64,000 nt of DNA from Pseudomonas rhodesiae (GTDB taxonomy: Bacteria; Pseudomonadota; Gammaproteobacteria; Pseudomonadales; Pseudomonadaceae). The stretch is taken from the NCBI RefSeq assembly GCF_007858255.1, contig NZ_VFEU01000006.1, forward strand, positions 62,001-126,000, in the 5' to 3' direction. Every line of letters begins with the position of its first letter. Positions within the stretch are counted from its first letter, which is position 1. Below the pieces are notes generated by a model. It was not told where the DNA came from, ran no database searches, and saw only the letters and a list, made by a program, of their open reading frames with translations. The translations under genes and the position numbers were made by a program. Positions 41,714-52,500 of the stretch are shown here, in pieces.

Positions 41714-44700
41714 ATGCTTTCCAACCCTAATATCGATCTGGTTTCGCGCTTTCTTCGCCTGCCTCTGGAACAGCGCCAGCAGTTTTACCAGCGCCTGCAA
41801 AGCCGAGGCATGAGTTTCGCGCAATTGCCCATTGCCTCGGTTCGCGAGGCCGACCAACACCTGCCGCTGTCCTACGCCCAGGAGCGCCAGTGGTTTCTGT
41901 GGCAGTTGGACCCGGACAGTGCGGCCTATCACGTGCCCGGTGCCCTGCGTCTGTGCGGGATGCTGGACAAGGCCGCCCTGCGGCGCAGCTTTGCCAGCCT
42001 GGCAGCACGACATGAAAGCCTGCGCACCCGCCTGCACCTGGACGACGAGTCGCGCACCCAACAAGTGTTACCCCATGCAGACATCCAGATCCTCGAAGAC
42101 CGTACCGACGAGGCGCAGCTCAAGGCCCGGGTCGAGGCCGAGATCGCCCGTCCGTTCGATTTGCGCCAAGGCCCGCTGTTGCGGGTAACCCTGTTGGAAC
42201 TCGATGCACAGGAGCATGTGCTGGTGCTGGTGCAGCACCATATTGTGTCCGATGGTTGGTCTATGGGCGTGATGGTGCAGGAACTGATGCAGCTGTACGC
42301 TGCGTACAGCCAGGGTCAGGACTGCACCTTGACGCCGCTGCCGATCCAGTACGGCGACTATGCGCTGTGGCAACGCCGCTGGATGGAGGCGGGCGAGAAG
42401 ACGCGCCAATTGGACTATTGGCGTCAACTGCTGGGCGGTACGCAGCCGGTGCTGGCGCTGCCCCTCGATCGTCCGCGTCCGGCGCAACAGCGCTTTCTCG
42501 GTGCCCGTCAGGACATCCAGCTGGACCCTGGGCTGGTGACCGGTTTGAAGGCCCTGGCCCAACGCGAAGGCGTGACCCTGTTCATGCTGTTGCTGGCATC
42601 GTTCCAGCTGTTTTTGTACCGCTACAGCGGGCAGCGCGATATCCGTGTCGGCGTGCCGATTGCCAACCGCAACCGTGTCGAAACCGAGGCGCTGATCGGT
42701 TTCTTCGTCAACACCCAAGTGCTCAAGGCCGACCTTGATGGTGCCATGACCTTCTCCGAACTGCTCCAGCACACCAAGCGTCGTGCGCTGGAAGCCCAGG
42801 CCCATCAGGATTTACCCTTCGAGCAGCTGGTGGAGGCTTTGCAGCCTGAGCGCAGTCTTAGCCATAACCCGTTGTTCCAGGTGATGTTCAACCATCAGGC
42901 GCAGGCGCGGACGGCCATACAACAACTGCCGGGCCTGCGGGTGGTCAGCCTGGAGCATGAGACCCGCACCGCGCAATTCGACTTGAGCCTGGACACCCAG
43001 GAGACCGAGGACGGCCTCTGGGCGTCGCTGACTTACGCCACGGACCTGTTCGATGCCAGCACCGCCGCGCGCATGCTCCGGCACTGGCTGGGCCTGCTGC
43101 GTGGGGCGGTGGCCGACACGACGCGGCCCTTGCAGGACCTGGCCATGCTGGACATGACCGAGCGCCAACAAATACTTGAACAGTGGAACGCCACCGCCCG
43201 CGACTACCCGCAAAACCAATGGGTGCATCACCTGATCGAAGCCCAAGCCGAGCGCCAGCCGCAGGCCACGGCTCTGGTGTTTGCCGAGCAACGTATCGAC
43301 TACGCCGAGCTCAACCGCCGCGCCAACCGCCTGGCCCATCGCTTGATCAAGGCCGGTGTCGGCCCGGATGTGCGTGTGGGGCTGGCAGTGGAGCGCTCCT
43401 TCGACATGGTTATCGGCCTGCTTGCGGTGCTCAAAGCCGGCGGCGCCTATGTGCCGCTGGACCCCGACTACCCACGCGAACGCCTGGCCTACATGCTCGA
43501 CGACAGCGGCGTGCAACTGCTGCTGACCCAAGCGCCGTTGCTCGGCCAGTTGCCGATTCCGCAAGGCTTGGAAACCCTGATGCTGGGCGAGTCGAGTTAC
43601 GAGCAATACAGCGAGCAAAACCCGGCTGTCGCGCTGGACGGCGAAAACCTTGCGTACGTGATCTACACCTCGGGCTCCACTGGCCAACCCAAGGGCGCGG
43701 GCAACCGCCATTCGGCCTTGCTCAACCGCCTGCAATGGATGCAGGAAGCCTACGGGTTAGGCGCGGCCGACAGCGTATTGCAAAAGACCCCGTTCAGTTT
43801 CGACGTGTCGGTGTGGGAGTTTTTCTGGCCGCTGATGACCGGCTCGCGCCTGGTGATTGCCGCCCCTGGCGATCACCGCGATCCGGCCAGATTGATCCAG
43901 GTGATCAACGCCGAACAGGTCACCACGCTGCACTTTGTGCCGTCGATGTTGCAGGCGTTCTTGCAGGATGCGGCGGTGTCCAGCTGCCGGAGCCTGCAAC
44001 GCATCGTGTGCAGCGGCGAGGCGTTGCCGGTGGATGCGCAGCAGCAGGTGTTCGCCAAGCTGCCGCACGCCGGGCTGTACAACCTGTATGGCCCGACCGA
44101 GGCTGCCATCGACGTGACCCACTGGACCTGCGTCGACGAAGGCCGAGACACCGTGCCGATTGGCCGTCCGATTGCCAATTTGGGCTGCTACCTGCTTGAC
44201 GATAATTTCGAACCGGTGCCGGTCGGCGTGCTGGGCGAGCTGTACCTGGGCGGCGCGGGCCTGGCCCGTGGTTATCACCGCCGTCCTGCATTGACCGCCG
44301 AACGCTTTATCGCCCACCCGTTCGTGCACGGCGAGCGCCTGTACCGCACCGGCGACCTGGCGCGCTACCGCGAAGACGGAGTGATCGAATACGCCGGACG
44401 TATCGACCATCAGGTCAAGCTGCGCGGCCTGCGTATCGAGTTGGGCGAGATCGAAGCGCGGTTGCTGGAGCACGAGCAGGTCCGCGAAGCAGCGGTGCTG
44501 GCGGTGGACGGCAAGTACTTGGTGGGTTACCTGGTGCTGCACCATGCCGGAGGCGATTGGCGCGAGGTGCTCGGTGCGCACCTGGCTGAACACCTGCCGG
44601 ATTACATGGTGCCGGCGCAGTGGGTACTGCTGGAGCAGATGCCGTTGAGTCCCAACGGCAAGTTGGATCGCAAGGCGTTGCCCAAACCTGAGGTGACGCA

Positions 44701-47700
44701 TCACTACATCGCCCCGCAGAGCGCATTGGAGCAACAGATCGCCGCGATCTGGGCCGATGTGCTGGGCGTCGAGCAAGTGGGGGTCAACGACAACTTCTTC
44801 GAACGCGGCGGGGATTCGATCATCTCGATCCAGGTCGTCAGCCGCGCGCGTGCTGCCGGCATCCATTTCACCGCCAAGGCGCTGTTCCAGCACCAGACCG
44901 TGCGCAGCCTGGCGCGGGTGGCACAGCTGCACGCTGTGGCAGTGATCGACCAGGGGCCGGTGCAGGGTCAGACGCCGCTGCTGCCGTTCCAACAGTTGTT
45001 CTTCGAAAGAGACCTGCCGCAGCCGCACCACTGGAACCAGTCACTGCTCTTGACGCCGCGCCAGCCCCTGCAGGCCGCACGCCTGGAAGCGGCCTTGCAG
45101 GCGCTGATGCTGCACCACGATGTACTGCGCCTGCGCTTCAGTCAGCACGGCGCAGAGTGGAGGGCCGTGCATGCCGAGCCTGCCAGCGGACTGCTCTGGC
45201 ACGCCACGGTGCCGGATACCCAGGCCCTGACGGCGCGCTGTGAAGAGGCCCAGCGCAGCCTTGCACTGAATGGGCCGCTGCTGCGTGTATTGCTTGCCGA
45301 TCTGCCGGACGGCAGCCAACGGTTGCTGCTGGTCATGCACCACTTGGTGGTGGATGGCGTGTCCTGGCGGGTGGTGCTTGAAGACCTGCAAAGTCTGTAT
45401 CGCCAGCATGCGCTACCAGCCAAGACGACGTCGTTCAAAGCGTGGGCCGAGCGCGTGCAGGGCTATGCCCACAGCGAAGCGATCCAGTCGCAAAAGCACT
45501 TCTGGTTGCAGCAACTCGATGGCATGCCCACGGACCTGCCGTGCCGTGACCCCCACGGCGCTCGGCCAGGTCGACTGGCGCGCACGCTGGTCAGCCGACT
45601 GGACGCCGAACGCACCCGGCAATTGCTGCAACAGGCACCGGCGGCCTATCGCACACGGATCAATGACCTGCTGCTGACCGCCCTGGCGCGGGTGATCTGC
45701 CAATGGACCGGGCATGCCAGCAGCCTGATCCAGCTGGAAGGCCATGGACGTGAGGACCTGTTCGATGACATCGACCTGAGTCGCACTCTGGGGTGGTTCA
45801 CCAGTGTGTTCCCAGTGCGCCTGACGCCGGCTGACTCCCTGGCCGATTCCATCAAACAGATCAAGGAGCAACTGCGTGCCATTCCAGACAACGGTCTGGG
45901 GTTCGGTGCCCTGCGTTATCTGGGAGATGATGCGACGCGCCAAGCGTTCAGCCGCTTGCCGGTGCCGCGCATCACTTTCAACTACCTGGGCCAGGTTGAC
46001 GCCAGCTTCGATCAGCCGGACGGCCTGTTTGCCACGGCGTCGGAAAGTGCCGGTGCCGAGCAGAGCCCGGACGCGCCACTGAGCAACTGGTTGACCGTCA
46101 ACGGCCAAGTGTATGGCGGCGAGTTGCACATGGGCTGGACCTTCAGTCCGCTGATGTTCGACCCTGAGGTGATCGAAGCTCTGAGCGTGGCATTCAGCCG
46201 CGAACTAACGGCGTTGATCGCGCATTGCTGCACGCCCGGCAACAGCGGCGTCACCGCGTCGGACTTCCCATTGGCGCGATTGAACCAACAGCAACTTGAG
46301 TCGCTGCCGCTGGCCGCCGATGCCATCGAAGACCTCTACACCTTGTCGCCCATGCAGCAGGGCATGCTGTTCCACTCCCTCTATGAGCAAGCAGCGGGCG
46401 ACTACATCAACCAGATCCGGGTCAGCGTCGATGGCCTGGACGTGTCACGATTCCAGCAAGCCTGGGACGCGACGGTGCAGGCGCATGACGTGCTGCGCAG
46501 CGGGTTTTTCTGGGAAGGGCAATTGGACTGGCCCTGCCAGGTGGTGTACCGCGCGGCCCGTTTGCCCGTTGAGGTGCTTGACTGGCGCGCCATGCCGGAG
46601 TGCGAACAGGCTCTACAGGATTTGCAGCAGGCCCAGCGTCGGCAGGGCTTCGAGCTGTCCCACGCGCCTTTGATGCGCCTGCTGCTGGTGCGCACCGACG
46701 AGCAGCGCCATGAACTGATTTACACCCATCACCATATCCTGATGGATGGCTGGAGCAATTCCCGCTTGTTCGGTGAAGTACTGCAACGCTATGCCGGGAT
46801 CGCGGTGCCCGAAACCGCCGGGCGCTATCGCGATTACATCGGCTGGTTGCAACAGCGCGATAGCGCGGCGACCGAAGCCTTCTGGCGCGAACAGGTGGGC
46901 GCGTTGCAAGCGCCGACCCGCCTGGGCACCTATCCGCCAACGTCGCAGACGGGGCAGGGGCAGCATCAGTTGACGCTTGACCCCGGCTTGACTGAGCGCC
47001 TGGAATCCTTCGCGCGAAGCCACAAGGTTACCCTCAATACTTTGATCCAGGCGGCGTGGCTGATCCTGCTACACCGCCACAGCGGGCAACCGGTGGTGTC
47101 ATTCGGCGCCACGGTATCCGGGCGTCCCGCTGAACTAGTGGGGGTGGAACAACAGGTTGGATTGTTTATCAACACCTTGCCGGTCATCTGCGCGGTGGAT
47201 GAGCAGGCGTCGGTGGCCGATTGGCTGCAAGCAGTGCAGACGCAGAACTTGTCCCTGCGCGAGCATGAGCACTGTGGGCTGTACGATATCCAGCGCTGGG
47301 CCGGGCAAGGCGGGGAAGGGCTGTTCGACAGCATCTTGGTATTCGAAAACTACCCGGTGTCCAAAGCCCTTGAGCAGGGCGGCGGCAGTGGTCTGCGATT
47401 TGGTGCGCCACAGGCCCATGAACAAACCAGTTTTCCGTTGACGGTATTGGCGGACGTCGGTGAAACGCTGTCGGTGCAATTCAACTTTGCCCGTGCGCAT
47501 TTCACCATGCCCATGGTGCAGGGCTACGCCCGGCATCTGGCCAACCTGCTGGGTGGCATGCTCCAAGGCGGTGAGCAAAGCCTTGGCGAACTGGCCATGC
47601 TGGACATGACCGAGCGCCAACAAATACTTGAACAGTGGAACGCCACCGCCCGCGCCTACCCGCAAAACCAGTGGGTGCATCACCTGATCGAAGCCCAGGC

Positions 47701-49492
47701 CAAACGCCAGCCGCAGGCCACGGCCCTGGTGTTTGCCGAGCAACGTATCGACTACGCCGAACTCAATCGCCGCGCCAACCGCCTGGCCCATTGCTTGATC
47801 GAGGCCGGTGTCGGCCCGGATGTGCGTGTGGGGCTGGCCGTGGAGCGCTCCTTCGACATGGTTATCGGCCTGCTTGCGGTGCTCAAAGCCGGCGGCGCCT
47901 ATGTGCCGTTGGACCCCGACTACCCACGCGAACGCCTGGCCTACATGCTCGACGACAGCGGCGTGCAACTGCTGCTGACCCAAGCGCCGTTGCTCGGCCA
48001 GTTGCCGATTCCGCAAGGCTTGGAAACCCTGGTGCTGGGCGAATCGAGCTTTGAGACCTACAGCGAGCAAAACCCGGCTGTCGCGCTGGACGGCGAAAAC
48101 CTCGCGTACGTGATCTACACCTCGGGCTCCACTGGCCAACCCAAGGGCGCGGGCAACCGCCATTCGGCCTTGCTCAACCGCCTGCAATGGATGCAGGAAG
48201 CCTACGGGTTAAGCGCGGCCGACAGCGTATTGCAAAAGACTCCGTTCAGTTTCGACGTGTCGGTGTGGGAGTTTTTCTGGCCGCTGATGACCGGCTCGCG
48301 CCTGGTGATTGCCGCCCCTGGCGATCACCGCGATCCAGCCAGATTGATCCAGGTGATCAACGCCGAACAGGTCACCACGCTGCACTTTGTGCCGTCGATG
48401 TTGCAGGCGTTCTTGCAGGATGCGGCGGTGTCCAGCTGCCGGAGCCTGCAACGCATCGTGTGCAGCGGCGAGGCGTTGCCGGTGGATGCGCAGCAGCAGG
48501 TGTTCGCCAAGCTGCCGCACGCCGGGCTGTACAACCTGTATGGCCCGACCGAAGCCGCCATCGACGTGACCCACTGGACCTGCGTCGACGAAGGCCGCGA
48601 CACCGTGCCGATTGGCCGTCCGATTGCCAATCTGGGCTGCTACCTGCTTGACGATAATTTCGAACCGGTGCCGGTCGGCGTGCTGGGCGAGCTGTACCTG
48701 GGCGGCGCGGGCCTGGCCCGTGGTTATCACCGCCGTCCTGCATTGACCGCCGAACGCTTTATCGCTCACCCGTTCGTGCACGGCGAGCGCCTGTACCGCA
48801 CCGGCGACCTGGCGCGCTACCGCGAAGACGGAGTGATCGAGTACGCCGGGCGTATCGACCATCAGGTCAAGCTGCGCGGCCTGCGTATCGAGCTGGGCGA
48901 GATCGAAGCGCGGTTGCTGGAGCACGAGCAGGTCCGCGAAGCGGCGGTGCTGGCGGTGGACGGCAAGTACTTGGTGGGTTACCTGGTGCTGCACCATGCC
49001 CACGACGACTGGCGCGAGGTGCTCGGTGCGCACCTGGCCGAACACCTGCCGGATTACATGGTGCCGGCACAGTGGGTACTGCTGGAGCAAATGCCGCTGA
49101 GTCCCAACGGCAAGTTGGATCGCAAGGCGTTGCCCAAGGCCGATGCCAGCCTGATGGCCCGCGAGTACGTTGCGCCCCAGAGCGAACTCGAACAACAGGT
49201 CGCCGCGATCTGGGCCGAGGTCTTGCACGTTCAGCGTGTCGGCCTGCACGACAACTTCTTCGAGCTGGGCGGGCATTCGTTGCTGGCTACGCAAGTGGTG
49301 GTGCGCCTGCGCGAGCGCTTGCACGCCGAGTTCGACGTCAAGTCGATCTTCACCGCACCCACCCTGGCTGATTTCAGTGCTTACGTGGCGGCCCAGCAAA
49401 CAAATAATTCGCCGGTGCAGGACGCATTGGCTAAATCCTTGGAGGCCCTCAAACGTCTATCAGCAGAAGATTTGGATAAATTGATTTCCTGA
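41714..49492 (+). CDS. pvdJ: Pyoverdine NRPS, second protein: C-A(Ser)-T-E-C-A(Ser)-T
   Basis: A 2592-aa, two-module synthetase starting 3 bp after the first. C1 of LCL type (about 50-476, HHIVSDG near 175), A1 (489-993), T1 (Ser 1035, GGDSI), E (1076-1506, HHLVVDG near 1209), C2 of DCL type (1542-1959, HHILMDG near 1673), A2 (1973-2476), T2 (Ser 2522, GGHSL). Both A domains read DVWHVSLIDK, serine, and are almost the same sequence. The GGDSI form of T1 is the E-partner type. Predicted product part: D-Ser-Ser. No thioesterase, so the chain passes to the next protein. The gene symbol follows order in the operon only; residue content differs from PAO1 PvdJ. Confidence 0.88.
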   Translation: MLSNPNIDLVSRFLRLPLEQRQQFYQRLQSRGMSFAQLPIASVREADQHLPLSYAQERQWFLWQLDPDSAAYHVPGALRLCGMLDKAALRRSFASLAARHESLRTRLHLDDESRTQQVLPHADIQILEDRTDEAQLKARVEAEIARPFDLRQGPLLRVTLLELDAQEHVLVLVQHHIVSDGWSMGVMVQELMQLYAAYSQGQDCTLTPLPIQYGDYALWQRRWMEAGEKTRQLDYWRQLLGGTQPVLALPLDRPRPAQQRFLGARQDIQLDPGLVTGLKALAQREGVTLFMLLLASFQLFLYRYSGQRDIRVGVPIANRNRVETEALIGFFVNTQVLKADLDGAMTFSELLQHTKRRALEAQAHQDLPFEQLVEALQPERSLSHNPLFQVMFNHQAQARTAIQQLPGLRVVSLEHETRTAQFDLSLDTQETEDGLWASLTYATDLFDASTAARMLRHWLGLLRGAVADTTRPLQDLAMLDMTERQQILEQWNATARDYPQNQWVHHLIEAQAERQPQATALVFAEQRIDYAELNRRANRLAHRLIKAGVGPDVRVGLAVERSFDMVIGLLAVLKAGGAYVPLDPDYPRERLAYMLDDSGVQLLLTQAPLLGQLPIPQGLETLMLGESSYEQYSEQNPAVALDGENLAYVIYTSGSTGQPKGAGNRHSALLNRLQWMQEAYGLGAADSVLQKTPFSFDVSVWEFFWPLMTGSRLVIAAPGDHRDPARLIQVINAEQVTTLHFVPSMLQAFLQDAAVSSCRSLQRIVCSGEALPVDAQQQVFAKLPHAGLYNLYGPTEAAIDVTHWTCVDEGRDTVPIGRPIANLGCYLLDDNFEPVPVGVLGELYLGGAGLARGYHRRPALTAERFIAHPFVHGERLYRTGDLARYREDGVIEYAGRIDHQVKLRGLRIELGEIEARLLEHEQVREAAVLAVDGKYLVGYLVLHHAGGDWREVLGAHLAEHLPDYMVPAQWVLLEQMPLSPNGKLDRKALPKPEVTHHYIAPQSALEQQIAAIWADVLGVEQVGVNDNFFERGGDSIISIQVVSRARAAGIHFTAKALFQHQTVRSLARVAQLHAVAVIDQGPVQGQTPLLPFQQLFFERDLPQPHHWNQSLLLTPRQPLQAARLEAALQALMLHHDVLRLRFSQHGAEWRAVHAEPASGLLWHATVPDTQALTARCEEAQRSLALNGPLLRVLLADLPDGSQRLLLVMHHLVVDGVSWRVVLEDLQSLYRQHALPAKTTSFKAWAERVQGYAHSEAIQSQKHFWLQQLDGMPTDLPCRDPHGARPGRLARTLVSRLDAERTRQLLQQAPAAYRTRINDLLLTALARVICQWTGHASSLIQLEGHGREDLFDDIDLSRTLGWFTSVFPVRLTPADSLADSIKQIKEQLRAIPDNGLGFGALRYLGDDATRQAFSRLPVPRITFNYLGQVDASFDQPDGLFATASESAGAEQSPDAPLSNWLTVNGQVYGGELHMGWTFSPLMFDPEVIEALSVAFSRELTALIAHCCTPGNSGVTASDFPLARLNQQQLESLPLAADAIEDLYTLSPMQQGMLFHSLYEQAAGDYINQIRVSVDGLDVSRFQQAWDATVQAHDVLRSGFFWEGQLDWPCQVVYRAARLPVEVLDWRAMPECEQALQDLQQAQRRQGFELSHAPLMRLLLVRTDEQRHELIYTHHHILMDGWSNSRLFGEVLQRYAGIAVPETAGRYRDYIGWLQQRDSAATEAFWREQVGALQAPTRLGTYPPTSQTGQGQHQLTLDPGLTERLESFARSHKVTLNTLIQAAWLILLHRHSGQPVVSFGATVSGRPAELVGVEQQVGLFINTLPVICAVDEQASVADWLQAVQTQNLSLREHEHCGLYDIQRWAGQGGEGLFDSILVFENYPVSKALEQGGGSGLRFGAPQAHEQTSFPLTVLADVGETLSVQFNFARAHFTMPMVQGYARHLANLLGGMLQGGEQSLGELAMLDMTERQQILEQWNATARAYPQNQWVHHLIEAQAKRQPQATALVFAEQRIDYAELNRRANRLAHCLIEAGVGPDVRVGLAVERSFDMVIGLLAVLKAGGAYVPLDPDYPRERLAYMLDDSGVQLLLTQAPLLGQLPIPQGLETLVLGESSFETYSEQNPAVALDGENLAYVIYTSGSTGQPKGAGNRHSALLNRLQWMQEAYGLSAADSVLQKTPFSFDVSVWEFFWPLMTGSRLVIAAPGDHRDPARLIQVINAEQVTTLHFVPSMLQAFLQDAAVSSCRSLQRIVCSGEALPVDAQQQVFAKLPHAGLYNLYGPTEAAIDVTHWTCVDEGRDTVPIGRPIANLGCYLLDDNFEPVPVGVLGELYLGGAGLARGYHRRPALTAERFIAHPFVHGERLYRTGDLARYREDGVIEYAGRIDHQVKLRGLRIELGEIEARLLEHEQVREAAVLAVDGKYLVGYLVLHHAHDDWREVLGAHLAEHLPDYMVPAQWVLLEQMPLSPNGKLDRKALPKADASLMAREYVAPQSELEQQVAAIWAEVLHVQRVGLHDNFFELGGHSLLATQVVVRLRERLHAEFDVKSIFTAPTLADFSAYVAAQQTNNSPVQDALAKSLEALKRLSAEDLDKLIS
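43141..44685 (+). repeat. Ser adenylation block, copy 1
   Basis: A 1545-bp segment at the C1/A1 border and A1 of the second NRPS gene. It recurs at a constant offset of 4452 bp (copy 2) and, from 43184 on, at 18625 bp (copy 3), with very few substitutions and no indels. Confidence 0.88.
47593..49137 (+). repeat. Ser adenylation block, copy 2
   Basis: Copy in the second module of the second NRPS gene. It also shares the last part of the condensation domain (LAMLDMTERQQILEQWNATA) with copy 1, although the two C domains are of different types upstream. Confidence 0.88.
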
Positions 49493-49502
49493 GGGGCGTG
49501 GC

Positions 49503-52500
49503 GTGCAAGCATTAATCGAGTCGGTGGGTTCACTTTCTGCGCAGCAAAAGAAAGCGTTGGCGGTCATGCTCAAGCAACAAGGCATCAACCTGTTTGAGAT
49601 CGCCCCGGTTTTCAAGCGTCAGGAAGGCGAGCCGCTTCGACTCTCTTATGCGCAGGAGCGGCAGTGGTTTTTGTGGCAGTTGGAGCCGCAGAGCACCGCA
49701 TACCACGTGCCTCGGGCGCTGCGTCTGGTGGGAGAGCTGGACGTAGCAGCCTTGCAGCGCAGCTTCGACACTCTGGTTAGCCGGCATGAAAGCCTGCGCA
49801 CGCACATTGAGCCCGATGGTGACAGCGCCTTGCAGGTCATTGTCGAAAACGCGCGGGTGGAAATCACCTTGGTCGAGGCCCAGGCATTCCAGGTCAAAGA
49901 CTGGGTGCAGGCCGAAATTGACCGGCCGTTCGATTTGCAGCAAGGCCCGTTGCTGCGAGTGAAACTGCTGCGCCTGGCGCCGCAGGAGCATGTGCTGGTA
50001 CTGGTGCAACATCACATCGTCTCCGATGGCTGGTCGATGCAGGTCATGGTCGACGAGCTTGTGCAATTGTATGCCGCCCATGTCCAGGGGCTCGAACCGC
50101 AGCTACCGGCCTTGCCAATCCAGTACGCCGACTATGCACTGTGGCAGCGCAGCTGGATGGAAGCCGGCGAGCGCGAGCGCCAACTCGCGTACTGGGAGAA
50201 CCTGCTGGGCGGTGAGCAGCCCGTGCTGGAATTGCCGATGGATCGCCCACGGCCTGCGATACAAAGCTACCGCGGTGCACGTCTGGACCTGGCGCTGGAT
50301 GCCGCGTTGGTCACCCGCCTCAAAACCATGGCGCAGCGCGAAGGTGTGACGCTGTTCATGCTGCTGCTGGCTTCATTCCAGGCGGTGTTGTATCGCTACA
50401 GCGGTCAGGGGGACATTCGCATCGGCGTGCCGGTGGCCAACCGCAATCGCGCGGAGACCGAGGGCCTCATCGGCTTTTTCGTCAACACACAGGTTCTCAA
50501 GGCTGACATCGACGGGCAGATGAGCTTTCGCGAGCTGTTGCACCACACTCGCGAACGCGTGGTGCAAGCCCAGGCCCATCAAGACTTGCCTTTCGAGCAA
50601 TTGGTCGAAGCGCTGCAGCCGGAACGCAGCCTGAGTTATAACCCGCTGTTCCAGGTGATGTTCAACCACCAGACCGATACCCAGCGCGGCGGCGCCAGCG
50701 CAACGGGTCTGCAGGTCCAGGGGTTGGAGTGGGACAGCAAGAACGCGCAATTGGATCTCAACCTGGATACCCAGGAATCGGTCGAAGGCATTCAGGCGTC
50801 CCTGACCTATGCCACGGACCTTTTTGACGCCCCCGGCATGCAGCGCCTGCTTGCACACTGGCAGCGTTTGCTGCACAGCGTCAGCCAGGATTGCAACCGC
50901 CGTGTCGGTGAATTGCCGCTGCTGGAGGATGCCCAGTTGCAGCACATGGTGCATGACTGGAACGCTACCCAGCGGGCGTTCGCCCAGGATATGGGCGTGC
51001 ATCGCCTGTTCGAAGACCAGGCTCGGCTGCGCCCGGATGCGACGGCACTGGCGTGCAACGGCCAAGTGCTGAGCTATGGCGAATTGAACCGACGTGCCAA
51101 TCGACTGGCCCATCGTTTGCGCGGCGCTGGCGTCGGCCCCGACGTGCTGGTGGCGGTGGCTTTAGAGCGCTCGGTCGAGATGGCGGTGGCGCTGTTGGCA
51201 ACCTTGAAGGCCGGCGGTGCCTACGTGCCGCTCGACCCTGGTTTCCCGCCTGATCGATTGGCCTTTATGCTCGAAGACAGCCGCGCGCACGTTGTGCTGA
51301 CGGCCGGCAGCCTGCGTCAACAGTTGCCGTTGGCGGTCGGTCAGCAGGTGCTACTGATGGACGAAGACGCGGATGGGCGCTACAGCAGCGTCAACCCAGA
51401 CGTCGAACTCAGTGGTGAGCACCTGGCATATGTGATCTACACGTCCGGCTCCACCGGCAAACCCAAGGGCGTGATGGTGCGCCATGCCGCGCTGAGCAGC
51501 TTCACCCAGGGCATGGCCGACACCTTGGGCATTGATGCACAAGCACGCCTGTTGTCGTTGACCACCTTCTCTTTCGATATTTTTGCCCTGGAGCTTTACG
51601 TTCCCCTGGCGGTGGGCGCGACGGTGGTCCTGGCCGACAAGGACACGTCCCTGGACCCGGAGGCCATCCTCGACCTGGTGCAGCACGCAACCATCGACGT
51701 GCTGCAAGCCACGCCATCGACCTGGCGCATGCTGCTGGACAGCGAACGTTGCACCGTACTGCGCGGAATCAAATGCCTGTGTGGTGGTGAGGCGCTGCCC
51801 GCCGACCTGGCTGAGCGCATGCTCGCCTGTCAAGGCACGGTGTGGAACCTGTACGGGCCGACCGAGACGACCATCTGGTCGGCCGCCTATCCGTTGCTTG
51901 AGCCTGTGCCGTTTGTAGGGCGACCGATTGCCAATACGTCGCTGTTTATCCTCAACGACACGCTTACGCCTTGCCCGCTGACGGTGCCCGGTGAACTGCT
52001 GATTGGTGGCGTCGGTTTGGCTCGCGGTTATTTCGGCCGGGCGGCCATGACGGCCGAGCGCTTTGTGCCCAACCCGTATGGCGGTCCCGGCGAACGCTTG
52101 TACCGCACCGGCGACCTGGCGCGCTATCGCGAGCAGGGGGTGGTGGAGTACATCGGCCGCGTCGACCATCAGGTTAAAGTGCGGGGTTTCCGTATCGAAT
52201 TGGGCGAGATCGAGGCGTGCCTACGCGAGCAGCCAATGGTGCGCGAAGCGGTGGTGATAGCTGACCATGAGCAGTTGCTTGCCTATCTGGTCACCCGCCA
52301 ACCGCTGGCCGAGCAGGAACAGGCCGCGCTGCGGGAACAGCTCAAGACAGCCTTGCGCGCGCGATTGCCGGAATACATGGTGCCGAGCTATCTGGTGCTG
52401 CTGGAGCGGATGCCGCTGACCCCCAATGGCAAGCTGGACCGCAAGGCCCTGCCAAGGCCCGACGCTGGTGCGTTGCAAAAACATTACGTGCCACCCGTGA